A DNA stretch of 64,000 nt from Hyphomicrobiaceae bacterium (GCA_022844275.1 JALHMB010000001.1:372001-436000); one strand, 5' to 3'. Shown: positions 1 through 8,844, counted from the first letter of the stretch. A program made the numbers and translations. The notes: a model not told the origin generated them from the letters alone.

Positions 1-1310
1 TAGCCACTCGCGAGCGAGCGCTTGTTGAACATGACCGTGCCGGCCTTCCACACCTGCAGCACCGGCATGCCGTAGATCGGCGAGGACTTGTCCTCCTCGG
101 CGGCCGGGTTGGTCACGTCGTTGGCGCCGATGACGTAGGCAATGTCCGCCTGCGCGAACTCGGAGTTGATGTCCTCGAGCTCGAAGACCTCGTCGTAGGG
201 CACGTTGGCTTCCGCGAGCAGCACGTTCATGTGGCCGGGCATGCGGCCCGCGACGGGATGGATCGCGTACTTCACCTCGACACCGGCGGCCTTTAGCGTA
301 TCCGCCATCTCGCGGAGCGCGTGCTGCGCTTGCGCGACGGCCATGCCGTAACCTGGCACGATGATCACCTTGCCGGCGTTCTTCATGAGGAAGGCCGCAT
401 CCTCGGCCGAGCCGAGCTTAACCGGGCGCTGCTCGGTCTCGCCGCCTGCCGGGCCTGCAACCTCACCACCGAAGCCGCCCGCGATCACCGATAGGAACGC
501 GCGATTCATGCCGCGGCACATGATGTAGGAGAGGATCGCGCCCGAGGAGCCGACGAGTGCACCGGTGATGATGAGTGCGACGTTGCCAACCGTGAAGCCG
601 ATGCCGGCGGCCGCCCAGCCCGAATAGGAGTTCAGCATCGACACGACGACGGGCATGTCGGCGCCGCCGATCGGGATGATGAGCAGGATGCCGAAGGCGA
701 GGGCGAGGATCGTGATCAGCCAGAAGAGCCACGCCGAGCCGCCGGACTGCGTGAACTGATAGACGAGGAAGAACAACACGAGGCCGAGCGCGCCATTGAT
801 GACGTGGCGCATGGGCAGCAGAATGGGCTTCCCCGACATGCGGCCCGAGAGCTTGGCGAAGGCGATGACGGAGCCGGTGAACGTGACCGCGCCAATCGCG
901 ACCCCGAGCGACATTTCGAGGAGGCTCGAGGGGAAGATGAAGCCCGTAGCATCCGAGATGCCGAAGGCCGTCGGCGCGTAGAGAGCGGCGGCCGCAACGA
1001 AGACGGCAGCGAGACCGACCAGCGAGTGGAACGCCGCGACCAGCTCCGGCATCATCGTCATGGGGATCGTGCGCGCCGTGTAGGCGCCGATCGCACCGCC
1101 GATGCCGATGCCGGCGATTATCAGGAACCAGGTGAAGAAGCTGTTGGAGGACTGGATGAGCGCGAGCGTCGTGACGATCGCGATGCCCATGCCGATCATG
1201 CCGAACATATTGCCGGAGCGTGACGTCTCCGGGCTCGAGAGGCCGCGCAGCGCGAGGATGAAGAGGACGCCCGAGACCAGGTAGAGCAGGGCGGCGGCGT
1301 TGGCACTCAT
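1..1310 (-). CDS. pntB: NAD(P) transhydrogenase subunit beta, 3' end outside window
   Basis: This is the membrane and NADP(H)-binding subunit of the proton-translocating transhydrogenase, which reduces NADP+ with NADH using the proton motive force. About 436 codons from the start are visible; the family is about 460-480 residues, so only the extreme C-terminus is missing. The N-terminal half is a series of hydrophobic segments. The C-terminal third is the soluble NADP-binding domain, recognisable from VPGYGMAVAQAQH and from IGANDVTNPAA near the edge. The ATG shares four bases (ATGA) with the stop of the preceding immunity-like gene, so translation is probably coupled. It is the last visible gene of the pntAA-pntAB-(immunity-like)-pntB operon. 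Confidence 0.96.
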   Translation of the reverse strand, partial: MSANAAALLYLVSGVLFILALRGLSSPETSRSGNMFGMIGMGIAIVTTLALIQSSNSFFTWFLIIAGIGIGGAIGAYTARTIPMTMMPELVAAFHSLVGLAAVFVAAAALYAPTAFGISDATGFIFPSSLLEMSLGVAIGAVTFTGSVIAFAKLSGRMSGKPILLPMRHVINGALGLVLFFLVYQFTQSGGSAWLFWLITILALAFGILLIIPIGGADMPVVVSMLNSYSGWAAAGIGFTVGNVALIITGALVGSSGAILSYIMCRGMNRAFLSVIAGGFGGEVAGPAGGETEQRPVKLGSAEDAAFLMKNAGKVIIVPGYGMAVAQAQHALREMADTLKAAGVEVKYAIHPVAGRMPGHMNVLLAEANVPYDEVFELEDINSEFAQADIAYVIGANDVTNPAAEEDKSSPIYGMPVLQVWKAGTVMFNKRSLASG

Positions 1311-1612
1311 GGTTTCATCCTGCTGAGAAACGTCATCAAGCGGCTGGGAATTGGAAGCTCGGCAAGTGCCTTCTCTGCGGCTTGCCTGAGCTCGATCTCA
1401 TCGGCCTCGTAGGTGCTGTTGAGATCACGGAGCGCAGGATCGGGGCAGTAGGCCTCGACAACGAAGAACAGCGTTTCGATGGCCGGCGGGGCAGGCACAT
1501 GGTCGCGATCGGTCGCGTGCCAAAGCTCGAAGAATCGATCGTGGAACGCCGCTGCATCCATGCGGCCTCCCACGAAATCGCGAACGAGCATATGCCAGCG
1601 CCCATCTCTCAC
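1307..1612 (-). CDS. Colicin D immunity-like domain protein inside the pnt operon
   Basis: This 101-residue soluble acidic protein resembles the bacterial self-protective colicin-like immunity family (colicin D immunity type). The cues are the pattern [17 protein letters not shown] near the N-terminus, AYCPDP at residues 54-59, and a C-terminal helix rich in Glu and Ala. Family members normally bind and block a tRNase toxin, but no toxin gene is visible here. The gene is locked into the operon: its ATG overlaps the pntAB stop by four bases (ATGA) and its stop overlaps the pntB start in the same way. Its role next to transhydrogenase is unknown. It may be a domesticated immunity fold or an assembly or regulatory factor. 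The family assignment is from memory of the motif pattern; the existence of the gene is strongly supported by the overlaps. Confidence 0.8.
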   Translation of the reverse strand: MRDGRWHMLVRDFVGGRMDAAAFHDRFFELWHATDRDHVPAPPAIETLFFVVEAYCPDPALRDLNSTYEADEIELRQAAEKALAELPIPSRLMTFLSRMKP

Positions 1613-2121
1613 TTCTTTTCCTTCTTCTTGTACATCGCGAGCATGCGCTGCGTGACAAGGAAGCCGCCGAAGATGTTGACCGAGGCCATCACCAGCGCGA
1701 GGAAGCCGAAGAATTTCGCCAGGATCGAACCCTCAGCTATGAAGCTCACGCCGACCGCAAGCAGCGCGCCGACGACGATCACCGAGGAGATGGCGTTGGT
1801 GACGCTCATGAGCGGCGTATGCAGAGCCGGCGTGACGCTCCAAACGACGAAGTAGCCAACGAAGATCGCGATCACAAAGACCATAAGCTGGTAGACGAAC
1901 GGGCTGACGTCACCGCCGCCGGCGGCGAGAGCTGGCGTAGCGGAAAGCGCAAGCATTGATGCGGCCGCAAACAAACCAATGCGCTTAATCCTCTCCCCCC
2001 TTGTGGGGGAGGGCAAGGGAGGGGGGGATTGCAGAACATCGGCGGTAGGGGTTCCCCCCACCCCTAACCCCTCCCCACAAGGGGGAGGGGAATAGGAGGC
2101 GTTCGCGCTCGGGGTTCTCAT
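1609..2121 (-). CDS. pntAB: NAD(P) transhydrogenase subunit alpha part 2, with repeat-encoded N-terminus
   Basis: This is the small membrane subunit of split-type transhydrogenase. The conserved core DPFV-like/[15 protein letters not shown] followed by [14 protein letters not shown] and the [11 protein letters not shown] helix identify it. Three or four transmembrane helices are present and it ends in a Lys-rich tail. The start at 2121 is chosen because it lies one base after the pntAA stop and has a good ribosome site (AAGGGAG, 6-base spacing). It gives 170 residues, longer than the 100-140 that is usual. Residues about 10-44 are encoded by a GC-rich palindromic repeat (1989-2093). After it comes a signal-like hydrophobic stretch ending [10 protein letters not shown]. 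An internal ATG at 1956 (115 residues) is an alternative start but has no clear ribosome site. Confidence 0.9.
   Translation of the reverse strand: MRTPSANASYSPPPCGEGLGVGGTPTADVLQSPPPLPSPTRGERIKRIGLFAAASMLALSATPALAAGGGDVSPFVYQLMVFVIAIFVGYFVVWSVTPALHTPLMSVTNAISSVIVVGALLAVGVSFIAEGSILAKFFGFLALVMASVNIFGGFLVTQRMLAMYKKKEKK
1989..2093. repeat. GC-rich palindromic repeat (family D, copy 1) inside pntAB 5' end
   Basis: Two blocks of complementary C- and G-runs around a short centre (CTCCCCCACAAGGGGGGAG-like and CTCCCCACAAGGGGGAGGGG) form an imperfect palindromic pair. It resembles the dispersed elements at about 28.3, 41.1 and 49.6 kb. Unlike those copies it lies between two co-directional genes of an operon, and it is read as protein in the pntAB frame. 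Confidence 0.75.
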
Positions 2122-2122
2122 C

Positions 2123-3262
2123 TCAGGCTCCCTTCGGCTGCAGGCTCGGGTGCACGATCTGGCCCCCCTTGGCGACAAGCGTGCCTTTGATGACCTCGTC
2201 ATCCCAGTCGACCTTGAGGGTCTTCTCCTTCTTGTCGATCATGAGCTCCAAGAAGGTCAGGAGGTTCTTCGCGTAAAGGCTCGAAGCATTGACCGGCACC
2301 TCGCCGGCGAGGTTCAGCCGGCCGTCGATACGCACGCCGCCGTGCTCGACAACCTCGCCGGGCTTGGTCAGCTCGCAGTTGCCGCCGCGCTCGGCTGCAA
2401 GGTCGATGATCACCGCACCGGGCTTCATGCTCTCGACCATGGCCCGCGTAATGAGACGCGGTGCCGGCCGTCCGGGAATGAGCGCGGTGGTGATGACGAT
2501 GTCCTGCGCCTTGATGTGACCAGCAACCAGCTCGGCCTGCTTCTGCTGGTAAGCTTCCGACATTGGCTTGGCGTAGCCCGCTGCGGTCTGTGCCTGCTTG
2601 AACTCGTCGTCCTCGACGGCGATGAACTTGGCGCCGAGAGAGGCAACCTGCTCCTTGGTCGCGGGCCGGACGTCCGTCGCGGAAACGATGGCACCCAAGC
2701 GGCGCGCTGTGGCAATCGCCTGAAGGCCCGCAACGCCGACGCCCATGATGAAAGCCCTGCCCGCGGGCACGGTGCCGGCCGCTGTCATCATCATCGGCAC
2801 GGCCTGCTCGAACATCGCCGCCGCATTCACGACGGCCTTGTAGCCGGCGAGGTTCGCCTGGCTCGAGAGCACATCCATGGACTGCGCGCGCGTTATGCGC
2901 GGCATGAATTCCATCGAGAAAAGCGTGGCGCCCGTTGCCGCGAGCGCATCGAGGCCGGGACGGTCGTCGGTCGGGCTAAGCATGGCCGCGACGATGCCGC
3001 CGGATGCGAGGCCGCGCACCTCCTCGGGCGAAGGGCGGCGCACCTTGAGCAGGATGTCGGCGCCTTCGACCGCCTCGGCTGCACTTGCCGCGATCTCCGC
3101 GCCCTGCGCTTTGTACGTCTCGTCGGAGAAGCGCGAGCGCGCGCCGCTCCCCGAGGCAATGCGCACCTTGGCGCCGAGCGCGACGAGCTTTCGCACGGTC
3201 TCCGGCGAAATGGCGACGCGCGTCTCTTCAGGCGCCTCAGGCGTTACCGCAACGGTCACCAT
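2123..3262 (-). CDS. pntAA: NAD(P) transhydrogenase subunit alpha part 1
   Basis: This is the soluble NAD(H)-binding subunit (domain I) of transhydrogenase, 379 residues, the usual length for the split form in alphaproteobacteria. It has the alanine dehydrogenase/PNT N-terminal domain starting [20 protein letters not shown]. The conserved segment [20 protein letters not shown] lies at about 122-141 and the Rossmann motif GVGVAG at 174-179. The ATG at 3262 is chosen over an upstream in-frame start because family members begin just before this VAVTPE motif. It is the first pnt gene of the operon. A small aa3-oxidase subunit IV gene lies 92 bases upstream on the same strand. Confidence 0.97.
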   Translation of the reverse strand: MVTVAVTPEAPEETRVAISPETVRKLVALGAKVRIASGSGARSRFSDETYKAQGAEIAASAAEAVEGADILLKVRRPSPEEVRGLASGGIVAAMLSPTDDRPGLDALAATGATLFSMEFMPRITRAQSMDVLSSQANLAGYKAVVNAAAMFEQAVPMMMTAAGTVPAGRAFIMGVGVAGLQAIATARRLGAIVSATDVRPATKEQVASLGAKFIAVEDDEFKQAQTAAGYAKPMSEAYQQKQAELVAGHIKAQDIVITTALIPGRPAPRLITRAMVESMKPGAVIIDLAAERGGNCELTKPGEVVEHGGVRIDGRLNLAGEVPVNASSLYAKNLLTFLELMIDKKEKTLKVDWDDEVIKGTLVAKGGQIVHPSLQPKGA

Positions 3263-3354
3263 TGCGCCGCGTCCTTCGTGGGGTTGTGGATTGGAACTGG
3301 CACTCCGCGCCGGATCTATGCCCCGCACGGCCGGTCAGGCGAAGCAGTGGCGCA

Positions 3355-3498
3355 CTAAACTAGAAAGTATGCCATGCCAGCCAGAATGAGAATGACGAGC
3401 GTAGTCAGGACGACGGTGCCGCGAAGGAAGCCTCTGTAAGTCCGCTCATGCTCGGCATAATCCATCGCGGGATGGCCATCGGTCGTGTCAATGCTCAT
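3355..3498 (-). CDS. aa3-type cytochrome c oxidase subunit IV
   Basis: This 47-residue one-helix membrane protein starts MSIDTTDGHPAMDYAEHERT and continues with YRGFLRG and a single hydrophobic helix (about residues 28-46). The YAEHERTY...F pattern is the hallmark of the bacterial aa3-type cytochrome oxidase subunit IV family, which binds the oxidase complex in the inner membrane. The gene was translated directly from the sequence; it is too short for most ORF filters. In many Hyphomicrobiales the same small gene precedes pntAA, which matches the arrangement here. Confidence 0.9.
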   Translation of the reverse strand: MSIDTTDGHPAMDYAEHERTYRGFLRGTVVLTTLVILILAGMAYFLV

Positions 3499-3598
3499 GG
3501 GAGTCCCCTGCCGCTACTCGAATTACGCCGTTCTCACTACCTGATGGCTTCGGGCGCATCAAGCTTGGGTTTCGTCCGAAAGTTGCATATTGCCAGCC

Positions 3599-5263
3599 TT
3601 ATGCCGCACGTGCGTGACGCGCGGCGGCACCCCAGGCTGCTATAGCCTCGATGTCCGGTGGCGCACCACTACGCAGAACACGCTGGCCGTCGGCGCTGGC
3701 AGCGAATGCGAGAACACGGGCGCTGAGATCCGCCGGGTCGGCAATGGCGAGGCTCTCGGCATCGCGGAATCCAGCGCCGACAATGAGCTGCGCGTGCGTG
3801 CCCCTCAGGTTCGGCACCGTCATGACCAGATCGCTCTGCGCCTGCCAGTCGCGAATGACCTCGGCCGTGATGTGGCGCACGTCGATGAGCTCGGCGAGTG
3901 TTTCGGCATCGGCATCCATGAGATCGCCGACCGTCTTCACGCCTTCCTCAATGAGGCGATCGGCCGTCTTCGGTCCGATCGAGGGCGCATCGACGACGTC
4001 CTGGCTGCGGGTGAGATAGAACTTCGGTTCGCGCGCCGGCGTCAAGCCGATGCTCGGAACCGAAGCCGGACGCGTGCGCTCGTGCTCGTCCAGGCGCGCA
4101 ACGAGGCTCGTGCCGTCTTTCACGCGGCCCTGCTCCGCCACCGCAACGGTCGGCTTTGGCACTGCGGGCACCGAGGCTGCAGGCGCGTCCAGCTTGGCGG
4201 CGGTGCGTGCATCGGCCTGCTCCGCCACGCGGCGCGCAGCCTCCTCAAGTGCGCGCTTGCGGTTCTCTTCGCGAAGACGCGCGGCGCGCTCGATAGTGGT
4301 CTCGGGCGGTGCCTTGCCGTGATAGGGAAAAGCCTTGGCAGGCGGGAGTTGCTCGATCTTCGCCAGTACCTCCTGGGCGTAGGCGGCGCGCACGGCCCGA
4401 TCATCCTCGGGCAGGTTTTCCTCGACTTTCCCGGTCGCCTGCAGCTCGTCGTACATGCGCTCGACGAGGCGGCGATCGCCGACATCGGCGAGTTGCTTTT
4501 GCAGGACGCGGACCGGCACCTTGAGTGTGGCAAGGATCGTATCGAGCGTCAGGCTGATCTCAGGCACATCCATAGCAGCTTCGTCGATCGCGCGCTGCAG
4601 GACCATGCCGAAGGTCGTGGCCGCATGGACGATCAGCCCGGCAATCAGACGCTGTGCCACATCATCGAGGCCGGCCGGCGGATCGACGACCCCGCGCTTG
4701 AAGTCGTAGTGCGAGATCAGACGCTCATAGTGCGCGTTGGCGATGACAGCGCCGTCACAAACCAGCATCTCCAGCCAGTTGTCTGCGCTGCCGAGAACCA
4801 CGACAGGCGCAGGCTGTGTGACCCCGAGCTTCCAGAGCGCGTCATAGGAGCGGCTGATGCTCCACTCGACGGCACGATGGATGTCGCTCTCGGCTTGCGA
4901 CTGACCTGTATGGAATGGATGCAGGGGATCCGTCAGGTAGTGACTGAGCACGCCCGCGGCATAGGCGGCGGTCGCCCAGTCCTTCTGGCGGAGCGAGGTG
5001 ACAACGTGACCGTACCAGCTGCGCACCTTCGGCGGCGCCCCGCCCCAGAAATTATCGCGCGGATGCAGGACGTGGTTCTTGAAATCCTTGAAGCTGTCAT
5101 CCGGTGCTTTCGCGCCGACCATGAGCAGCTCGGCGTGCTTCAAAAAGACGCAGCGCCAAGCCTCAGCCTCGGGTCCTGACAGATAGCGCAGCCCGTCGAG
5201 AGCGAGCTTGTGGTGCGTACCGCGCGCGTGGGCGGCATAGAGCACGCGAAAGAGCGTATTCAT
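3599..5263 (-). CDS. Zinc-dependent phospholipase C-like domain fused to DUF4332
   Basis: This 554-residue protein has two recognisable parts. Residues 1-about 270 look like the zinc-dependent phospholipase C/S1-P1 helical fold, with many metal-type histidines: H17/H18, H43, H64, H67, H108, H115, H118 and H129, the last four in SHYLTDPLHPFHTGQ and SDIHRAVEW. A variable charged linker rich in Glu, Arg and Ala follows (about 310-400). Residues about 408-545 match the DUF4332 helix-hairpin-helix type (APSIGPKTADRLIEEGVKTVGDL, then VPNLRGTHAQLIVGAGF). There is no signal peptide, so it probably acts in the cytoplasm. The substrate is unknown. The divergent neighbour is an EamA transporter. Confidence 0.85.
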   Translation of the reverse strand: MNTLFRVLYAAHARGTHHKLALDGLRYLSGPEAEAWRCVFLKHAELLMVGAKAPDDSFKDFKNHVLHPRDNFWGGAPPKVRSWYGHVVTSLRQKDWATAAYAAGVLSHYLTDPLHPFHTGQSQAESDIHRAVEWSISRSYDALWKLGVTQPAPVVVLGSADNWLEMLVCDGAVIANAHYERLISHYDFKRGVVDPPAGLDDVAQRLIAGLIVHAATTFGMVLQRAIDEAAMDVPEISLTLDTILATLKVPVRVLQKQLADVGDRRLVERMYDELQATGKVEENLPEDDRAVRAAYAQEVLAKIEQLPPAKAFPYHGKAPPETTIERAARLREENRKRALEEAARRVAEQADARTAAKLDAPAASVPAVPKPTVAVAEQGRVKDGTSLVARLDEHERTRPASVPSIGLTPAREPKFYLTRSQDVVDAPSIGPKTADRLIEEGVKTVGDLMDADAETLAELIDVRHITAEVIRDWQAQSDLVMTVPNLRGTHAQLIVGAGFRDAESLAIADPADLSARVLAFAASADGQRVLRSGAPPDIEAIAAWGAAARHARAA

Positions 5264-5411
5264 CGACGCCTCCGGCGATGGGCGGATATTTGAGGGTACG
5301 CTAGGGCGAGTCGTGCCGGGCGCGAAGGGTGCCCCGCGCGGAGAGGTGTGGTCAAACTCACTCGTGCCTGCTCACATGGTGCCGACGCGCCACGCGGGAA
5401 TACGGGGGTTC

Positions 5412-6323
5412 ATGGACAGCATCTGGATCTGGGCGAGCGTCGGCGCTGCCTTCTTTCAGGCTCTGCGCTACGCAGGTCTCAAGGTTCTCAACCAGCGCCT
5501 GTCCACGCTAGTGACGACATACGTCCGCATTCTATTCACACTGCCGATCCTGATCGCCTATCTCGCCGGGGTGCTGTGGTGGACGGGCGAGCCGCTGCCA
5601 GCGCTCAACTGGGGGCTGGTCCTCTACGGTGGGGTGGCCGCAATCGCGCAGTTCATCGGCACCGTTCTGCTCGTCCGCCTTTTCCAGCTCGGCAACTTCG
5701 CGGTCGCGACGCTGATCATCAAGGCCGATGTGATCATGACGGCAGTCATCGGCACGGCCTTCTTCTCGGAAGCAATCACGCCGATCGGCTGGGTCGCCAT
5801 CGTCGTGACCATGCTCGGCGTCGCGGTGGTTTCGTCGGGGCGTACACCCGCGGTCACCGGTGTTCCCACCAGCACGCGCTCCGCAGCGGCCCCAGCATTG
5901 CTCGGGCTCTCCTCGGCGCTCATCTACTCACTTTCATACTTATGCCTGCGCGAGGGCATTTTCGCGATCGATCCCGCGGTGGGCACGTTGGTCCGTGCCG
6001 CCTATGCGGTGCTCGTGATGGCGGTACTCTCGGCGCTCCTGGTCGGCGCGTATCTGCTGGTGCGAGAGCCCCGCGAGCTCGGCCGGATGTTCAGCTTTCC
6101 GAAGCTCTGCTGGTTCATCGGCATCACCAGCGCCTTCGGATCCATCGGCTGGTTCATTGCAACCGCCCTCACGAACGCGTCGTACGTTGCAGCGGTCGCG
6201 CAGGTGCAGATCGTGTTCGCGCTGCTACTATCTTTTTTTTACTTTGGAGAGCGAATCCGCGCGCTCGAGATCGCCGGCATAGCTATCATCGTGGCAGGTC
6301 TCGCATTATTCCGGATGGCATGA
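5412..6323 (+). CDS. EamA/DMT-family transporter (10 TM)
   Basis: This 303-residue integral membrane protein has about ten hydrophobic helices in two EamA-type halves. The first half spans about residues 1-135 and contains NFAVATLIIKADVIMTAVIGTAFF; the second spans about 160-300 and ends in FYFGERIRALEIAGIAIIVAGLALF, the typical last helices of drug/metabolite exporters. The ATG at 5412 (MDSIWIW) is chosen because the upstream in-frame codons are non-hydrophobic and unlike the family. The substrate cannot be inferred. The gene stands alone between a divergent phospholipase-like gene and rpmG. Confidence 0.9.
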   Translation: MDSIWIWASVGAAFFQALRYAGLKVLNQRLSTLVTTYVRILFTLPILIAYLAGVLWWTGEPLPALNWGLVLYGGVAAIAQFIGTVLLVRLFQLGNFAVATLIIKADVIMTAVIGTAFFSEAITPIGWVAIVVTMLGVAVVSSGRTPAVTGVPTSTRSAAAPALLGLSSALIYSLSYLCLREGIFAIDPAVGTLVRAAYAVLVMAVLSALLVGAYLLVREPRELGRMFSFPKLCWFIGITSAFGSIGWFIATALTNASYVAAVAQVQIVFALLLSFFYFGERIRALEIAGIAIIVAGLALFRMA

Positions 6324-6377
6324 TTCAGACTGCGGAAATGGGTGCTCGTTCGCATCGAGTTGCAGGCGACACGGCAC

Positions 6378-6405
6378 TTGACTTCAATGGCCTTGTGACT
6401 AGATT
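6378..6405 (+). promoter_or_regulatory. Putative sigma-70 promoter of rpmG
   Basis: TTGACT at 6378-6383 and TAGATT at 6400-6405 are separated by 16 bases and lie about 45 bases upstream of the rpmG start. This fits a housekeeping promoter. No start site has been mapped. Confidence 0.45.
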
Positions 6406-6450
6406 GCGACCGAACAAGTCCGAACATTACAACGCGTCTAAGAGACCGAT

Positions 6451-6618
6451 ATGGCCAAGCCCGCATCCCTGAAAATCAAGCTGATTAGCACCGCCGGTAC
6501 GGGCTTCTTCTACGTCACCAAGAAGAACCCGCGTACGGCAACCGAGAAAATTTCCTTCAAGAAGTATGACCCGATCGCGCGCAAGCACGTCGAGTTCAAG
6601 GAAACCAAGATCAAGTAG
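6451..6618 (+). CDS. rpmG: 50S ribosomal protein L33
   Basis: This 55-residue basic protein, [20 protein letters not shown], continues with [21 protein letters not shown] and ends in ETKIK. That is the full length of alphaproteobacterial L33 and lacks the zinc-binding cysteines (C- form). It is a component of the large ribosomal subunit near the E site. It is monocistronic, with a probable promoter upstream and a strong terminator 15 bases after the stop. In many relatives rpmG is near pleD; here it is separated from pleD by about 27 kb. Confidence 0.98.
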   Translation: MAKPASLKIKLISTAGTGFFYVTKKNPRTATEKISFKKYDPIARKHVEFKETKIK

Positions 6619-6632
6619 CAGTCGCCCGCCGC

Positions 6633-6656
6633 CCGTGCACGCGCACGGCGTTTTTT
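6633..6656 (+). terminator. Rho-independent terminator of rpmG
   Basis: The stem CCGTGC (6633-6638) pairs with GCACGG (6643-6648) across an ACGC loop and is followed by CG and six T residues (6651-6656). Confidence 0.9.
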
Positions 6657-7647
6657 CGCGGGCTCGGCAATTAACCACGATCGAGTGAATTTGCAGCAGC
6701 GGCAGCACGTCGTCGCTGAACGAATATTTCGTCGGCTCGAAGTCCGCGGGCTCTCGATGAGGGGGGTCCGGCCTGTGACTATTCTCGGCAGCGGGGTACG
6801 AAGACCGAGATGTCACAGGCCGGCACTGTACCAAGCAGACAACCAAAGAGGGCGTTGGTTAGCTGCCTGGCCAACCGATCAGCGTTTCATGGCATCTTTG
6901 AGGAGGCCACTCCTTGCCATAGTCGCTGATCGCCTCATTGGGACTAGGAGATGCGGCGGACCTAATCCCAAGAGTTCTGTTTAGCTTTTCTTCCCCCTCT
7001 GACCCTGATGGCGACCGCAGATTGGCGGCGCGGGTCTTGTCCAAATAGAATCAGCAGTCTGATTGACGGACTGCAGATAAAATCTGCGCCAAGAGAATGG
7101 CAGATTTCCGGCAAACGCGCAATGTCAAGGTGGGAAATGCGCGGTAAACCTCCTACCGCAGATTTTATGTTGATAATTCATTTGAGCATCCCCGCATCCA
7201 AGGCCTGAATTTCATCCTATGTGGCTCAGGGGCCTCGATTTTTACGCTCCACCCGACGGAATTATGGCTACATCAAAGCGGTAGCGCAACATCTGCCGAA
7301 CATCGTGCGATTTGATGAGCCCCAGACGGCACTGACGCCTGTAAAGTTCCGCGCATCGCTGCGTTCGATCGCCCATCATCTTTTCGGTCGATCGGGTTTT
7401 TAGCGACACATTTGAACGGAGTTATCGACGCGCTGATACCCCTATCGGCAACAGCTGAGCGACGAATCGAGCGAGTGCGCCCGAAAATGGACAAAGAGCC
7501 TAGGCCAAATTGTCGCGCGGGGACGCTGTGGGCCTTATGCCTGCCAAGCCAACGACCAAGCGGTGCGAGCTTCTAGCTGTGTAGCGCGATGATCTGGTGG
7601 CTGGCGTTCCTCGCCTGACCCGACAGAAAATCAAAGAGGCCAGCTCG
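6657..7647. other. About 1 kb without a supported gene
   Basis: Short open frames exist on both strands, but none has a recognisable family, a good ribosome site or sustained codon bias. The stretch looks more AT-rich than its neighbours. It contains a long perfect inverted repeat (6768-6823, listed separately) and a short hairpin GCAGAT-AAA-ATCTGC at 7073-7087, with a further GCAGATTTTA near 7160. It could be a decayed gene region or hold an unrecognised RNA. Confidence 0.5.
6768..6823. repeat. Long inverted repeat / structured RNA candidate
   Basis: CCGGCCTGTGAC (6768-6779) is perfectly complementary to GTCACAGGCCGG (6812-6823). An inner pair, TCTCGG (6783-6788) with CCGAGA (6805-6810), surrounds a 16-base loop. 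The stem totals 18 pairs with a small bulge. There is no T-run on either side, so it is not a simple terminator. Confidence 0.7.
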
Positions 7648-8811
7648 ATGCCCCGTTTTCGCGCACTCCGCTCCCTTCTTGTAGCTCTGCCCCTCGCCGG
7701 TCTCTTTATGACCGCGAGCCCTCTGCCGGAAGTCCAGGCCCAAACCGGCCAGAAAGGCCCGCCGGCCGCCGTCAAAGGCCCGCGCCTCGGCACACTTGAC
7801 CAGATGCGCGCGCAGATTAACGAGAACGTCGTCACGATCGTCTCGGGCAATCCGAACGGCGGCTACCTCGGCATTGCCTACGACATCGCAGCAGTTACGG
7901 ACGACGGTGATAACCTTCGCGTGTTGCCGATCGTCGGCAAGGGTGCGGCCCAGAACGTGCGCGATATCCTCTTCCTCAGAGGCATCGACATGGGACTCGT
8001 CAACACGGTCACGCTGAGCCACTTCAAGGATGATCCCCTGCTCGGCCAGTACGTTACCCGCAGCATGGTCTATATCACGCGGTTGTTCGAGGACGAGTTG
8101 CACATTCTCGCACGTCCGGAGATCAAAACCCTCAAGGATCTGGAGGGAAAGACCGTCAACTTCAGTGACGTAGGAAGCGGAGCGCAACTTGCCGCCCAGC
8201 GCATGTTCGCCGCCCACGGCATGAAGGTCACGGAAGTGAACATGGGACAGGCTGACGCTATCGAGCGCATGAAGCGCAACGAGGTGTTTGCGACGATCTG
8301 CACGTGTCTCAAACCGCTGCGTCCTTACGCAACCGTGCCGAAGGAACTTGGCTTCCGCCTGCTGCCGCTTAGCTACGAGGGCCATTTCCTCGAGGATTAT
8401 CTACCCGCCGAGTTTACGCACGCCGACTATCCGAACCTCATCCCCGAGGGCGAGAAGGTCGAGGGCGTCGCGGTGCCGACCATGCTCATGGCCTTCAACT
8501 GGACAGGCGACCATGGGCGCTATCAGCGCCTCACGAAGTTCGTCGATGCCTTCTTCACGAAATTCCCGGAGATCCAGAAGCCGCCGCGCCATCCGCGTTG
8601 GAAGAACGTCAATCTCGCCGCGAAGATGGAAGGCTGGACTCGGTTCGCGCCGGCCCAGGAGTGGCTCGACAGGGTCGCAGCCGGCAGGCCGCCGACATCC
8701 CCGACGACAACCGGCGGAGTGGCGCCGAGCGGCGGTGGCACCAGCGCGGCCATGAACGATGCGCTCTTCAAGGAATTCATGGAGTGGCGCCGCAAGCGCG
8801 GCAGCAACTAG
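7648..8811 (+). CDS. TAXI-family TRAP transporter solute-binding protein
   Basis: This 387-residue exported protein starts with a signal peptide (MPRFRALRSLLVALPLAGLF, cleavage near VQAQ). The mature part shows the TAXI signature: NVVTIVSGNPNGGYLGIAYDIAAV near its start, then KGAAQNVRDILFLRGIDMGLV, and LHILARPEIKTLKDLEGKTVNF. It should bind a small organic acid in the periplasm and deliver it to a fused TRAP permease, but no such permease gene is visible nearby. The ATG at 7648 begins the signal peptide. The C-terminus carries a Pro/Thr/Gly-rich low-complexity stretch (about 345-365) before a short helical tail, which is unusual for the family. Confidence 0.88.
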   Translation: MPRFRALRSLLVALPLAGLFMTASPLPEVQAQTGQKGPPAAVKGPRLGTLDQMRAQINENVVTIVSGNPNGGYLGIAYDIAAVTDDGDNLRVLPIVGKGAAQNVRDILFLRGIDMGLVNTVTLSHFKDDPLLGQYVTRSMVYITRLFEDELHILARPEIKTLKDLEGKTVNFSDVGSGAQLAAQRMFAAHGMKVTEVNMGQADAIERMKRNEVFATICTCLKPLRPYATVPKELGFRLLPLSYEGHFLEDYLPAEFTHADYPNLIPEGEKVEGVAVPTMLMAFNWTGDHGRYQRLTKFVDAFFTKFPEIQKPPRHPRWKNVNLAAKMEGWTRFAPAQEWLDRVAAGRPPTSPTTTGGVAPSGGGTSAAMNDALFKEFMEWRRKRGSN

Positions 8812-8844
8812 GCAGCGAGAGCGGGGTCGCTCTATTGCGCCCGC

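Noticed and set aside
2150-3358. Long plus-strand frame opposite pntAA (402 codons)
   Set aside because: It is the mirror of a highly conserved coding gene; long antisense frames are expected in GC-rich DNA, and the translation is rich in Arg/His/Gly without any domain.
3590-5179. Long plus-strand frame opposite the phospholipase-like gene
   Set aside because: The opposite strand has clear domain motifs; this one has none and no ribosome site.
6685-6984. Plus-strand 99-codon frame after rpmG
   Set aside because: It runs through the long inverted repeat and has no recognisable sequence or start signal.
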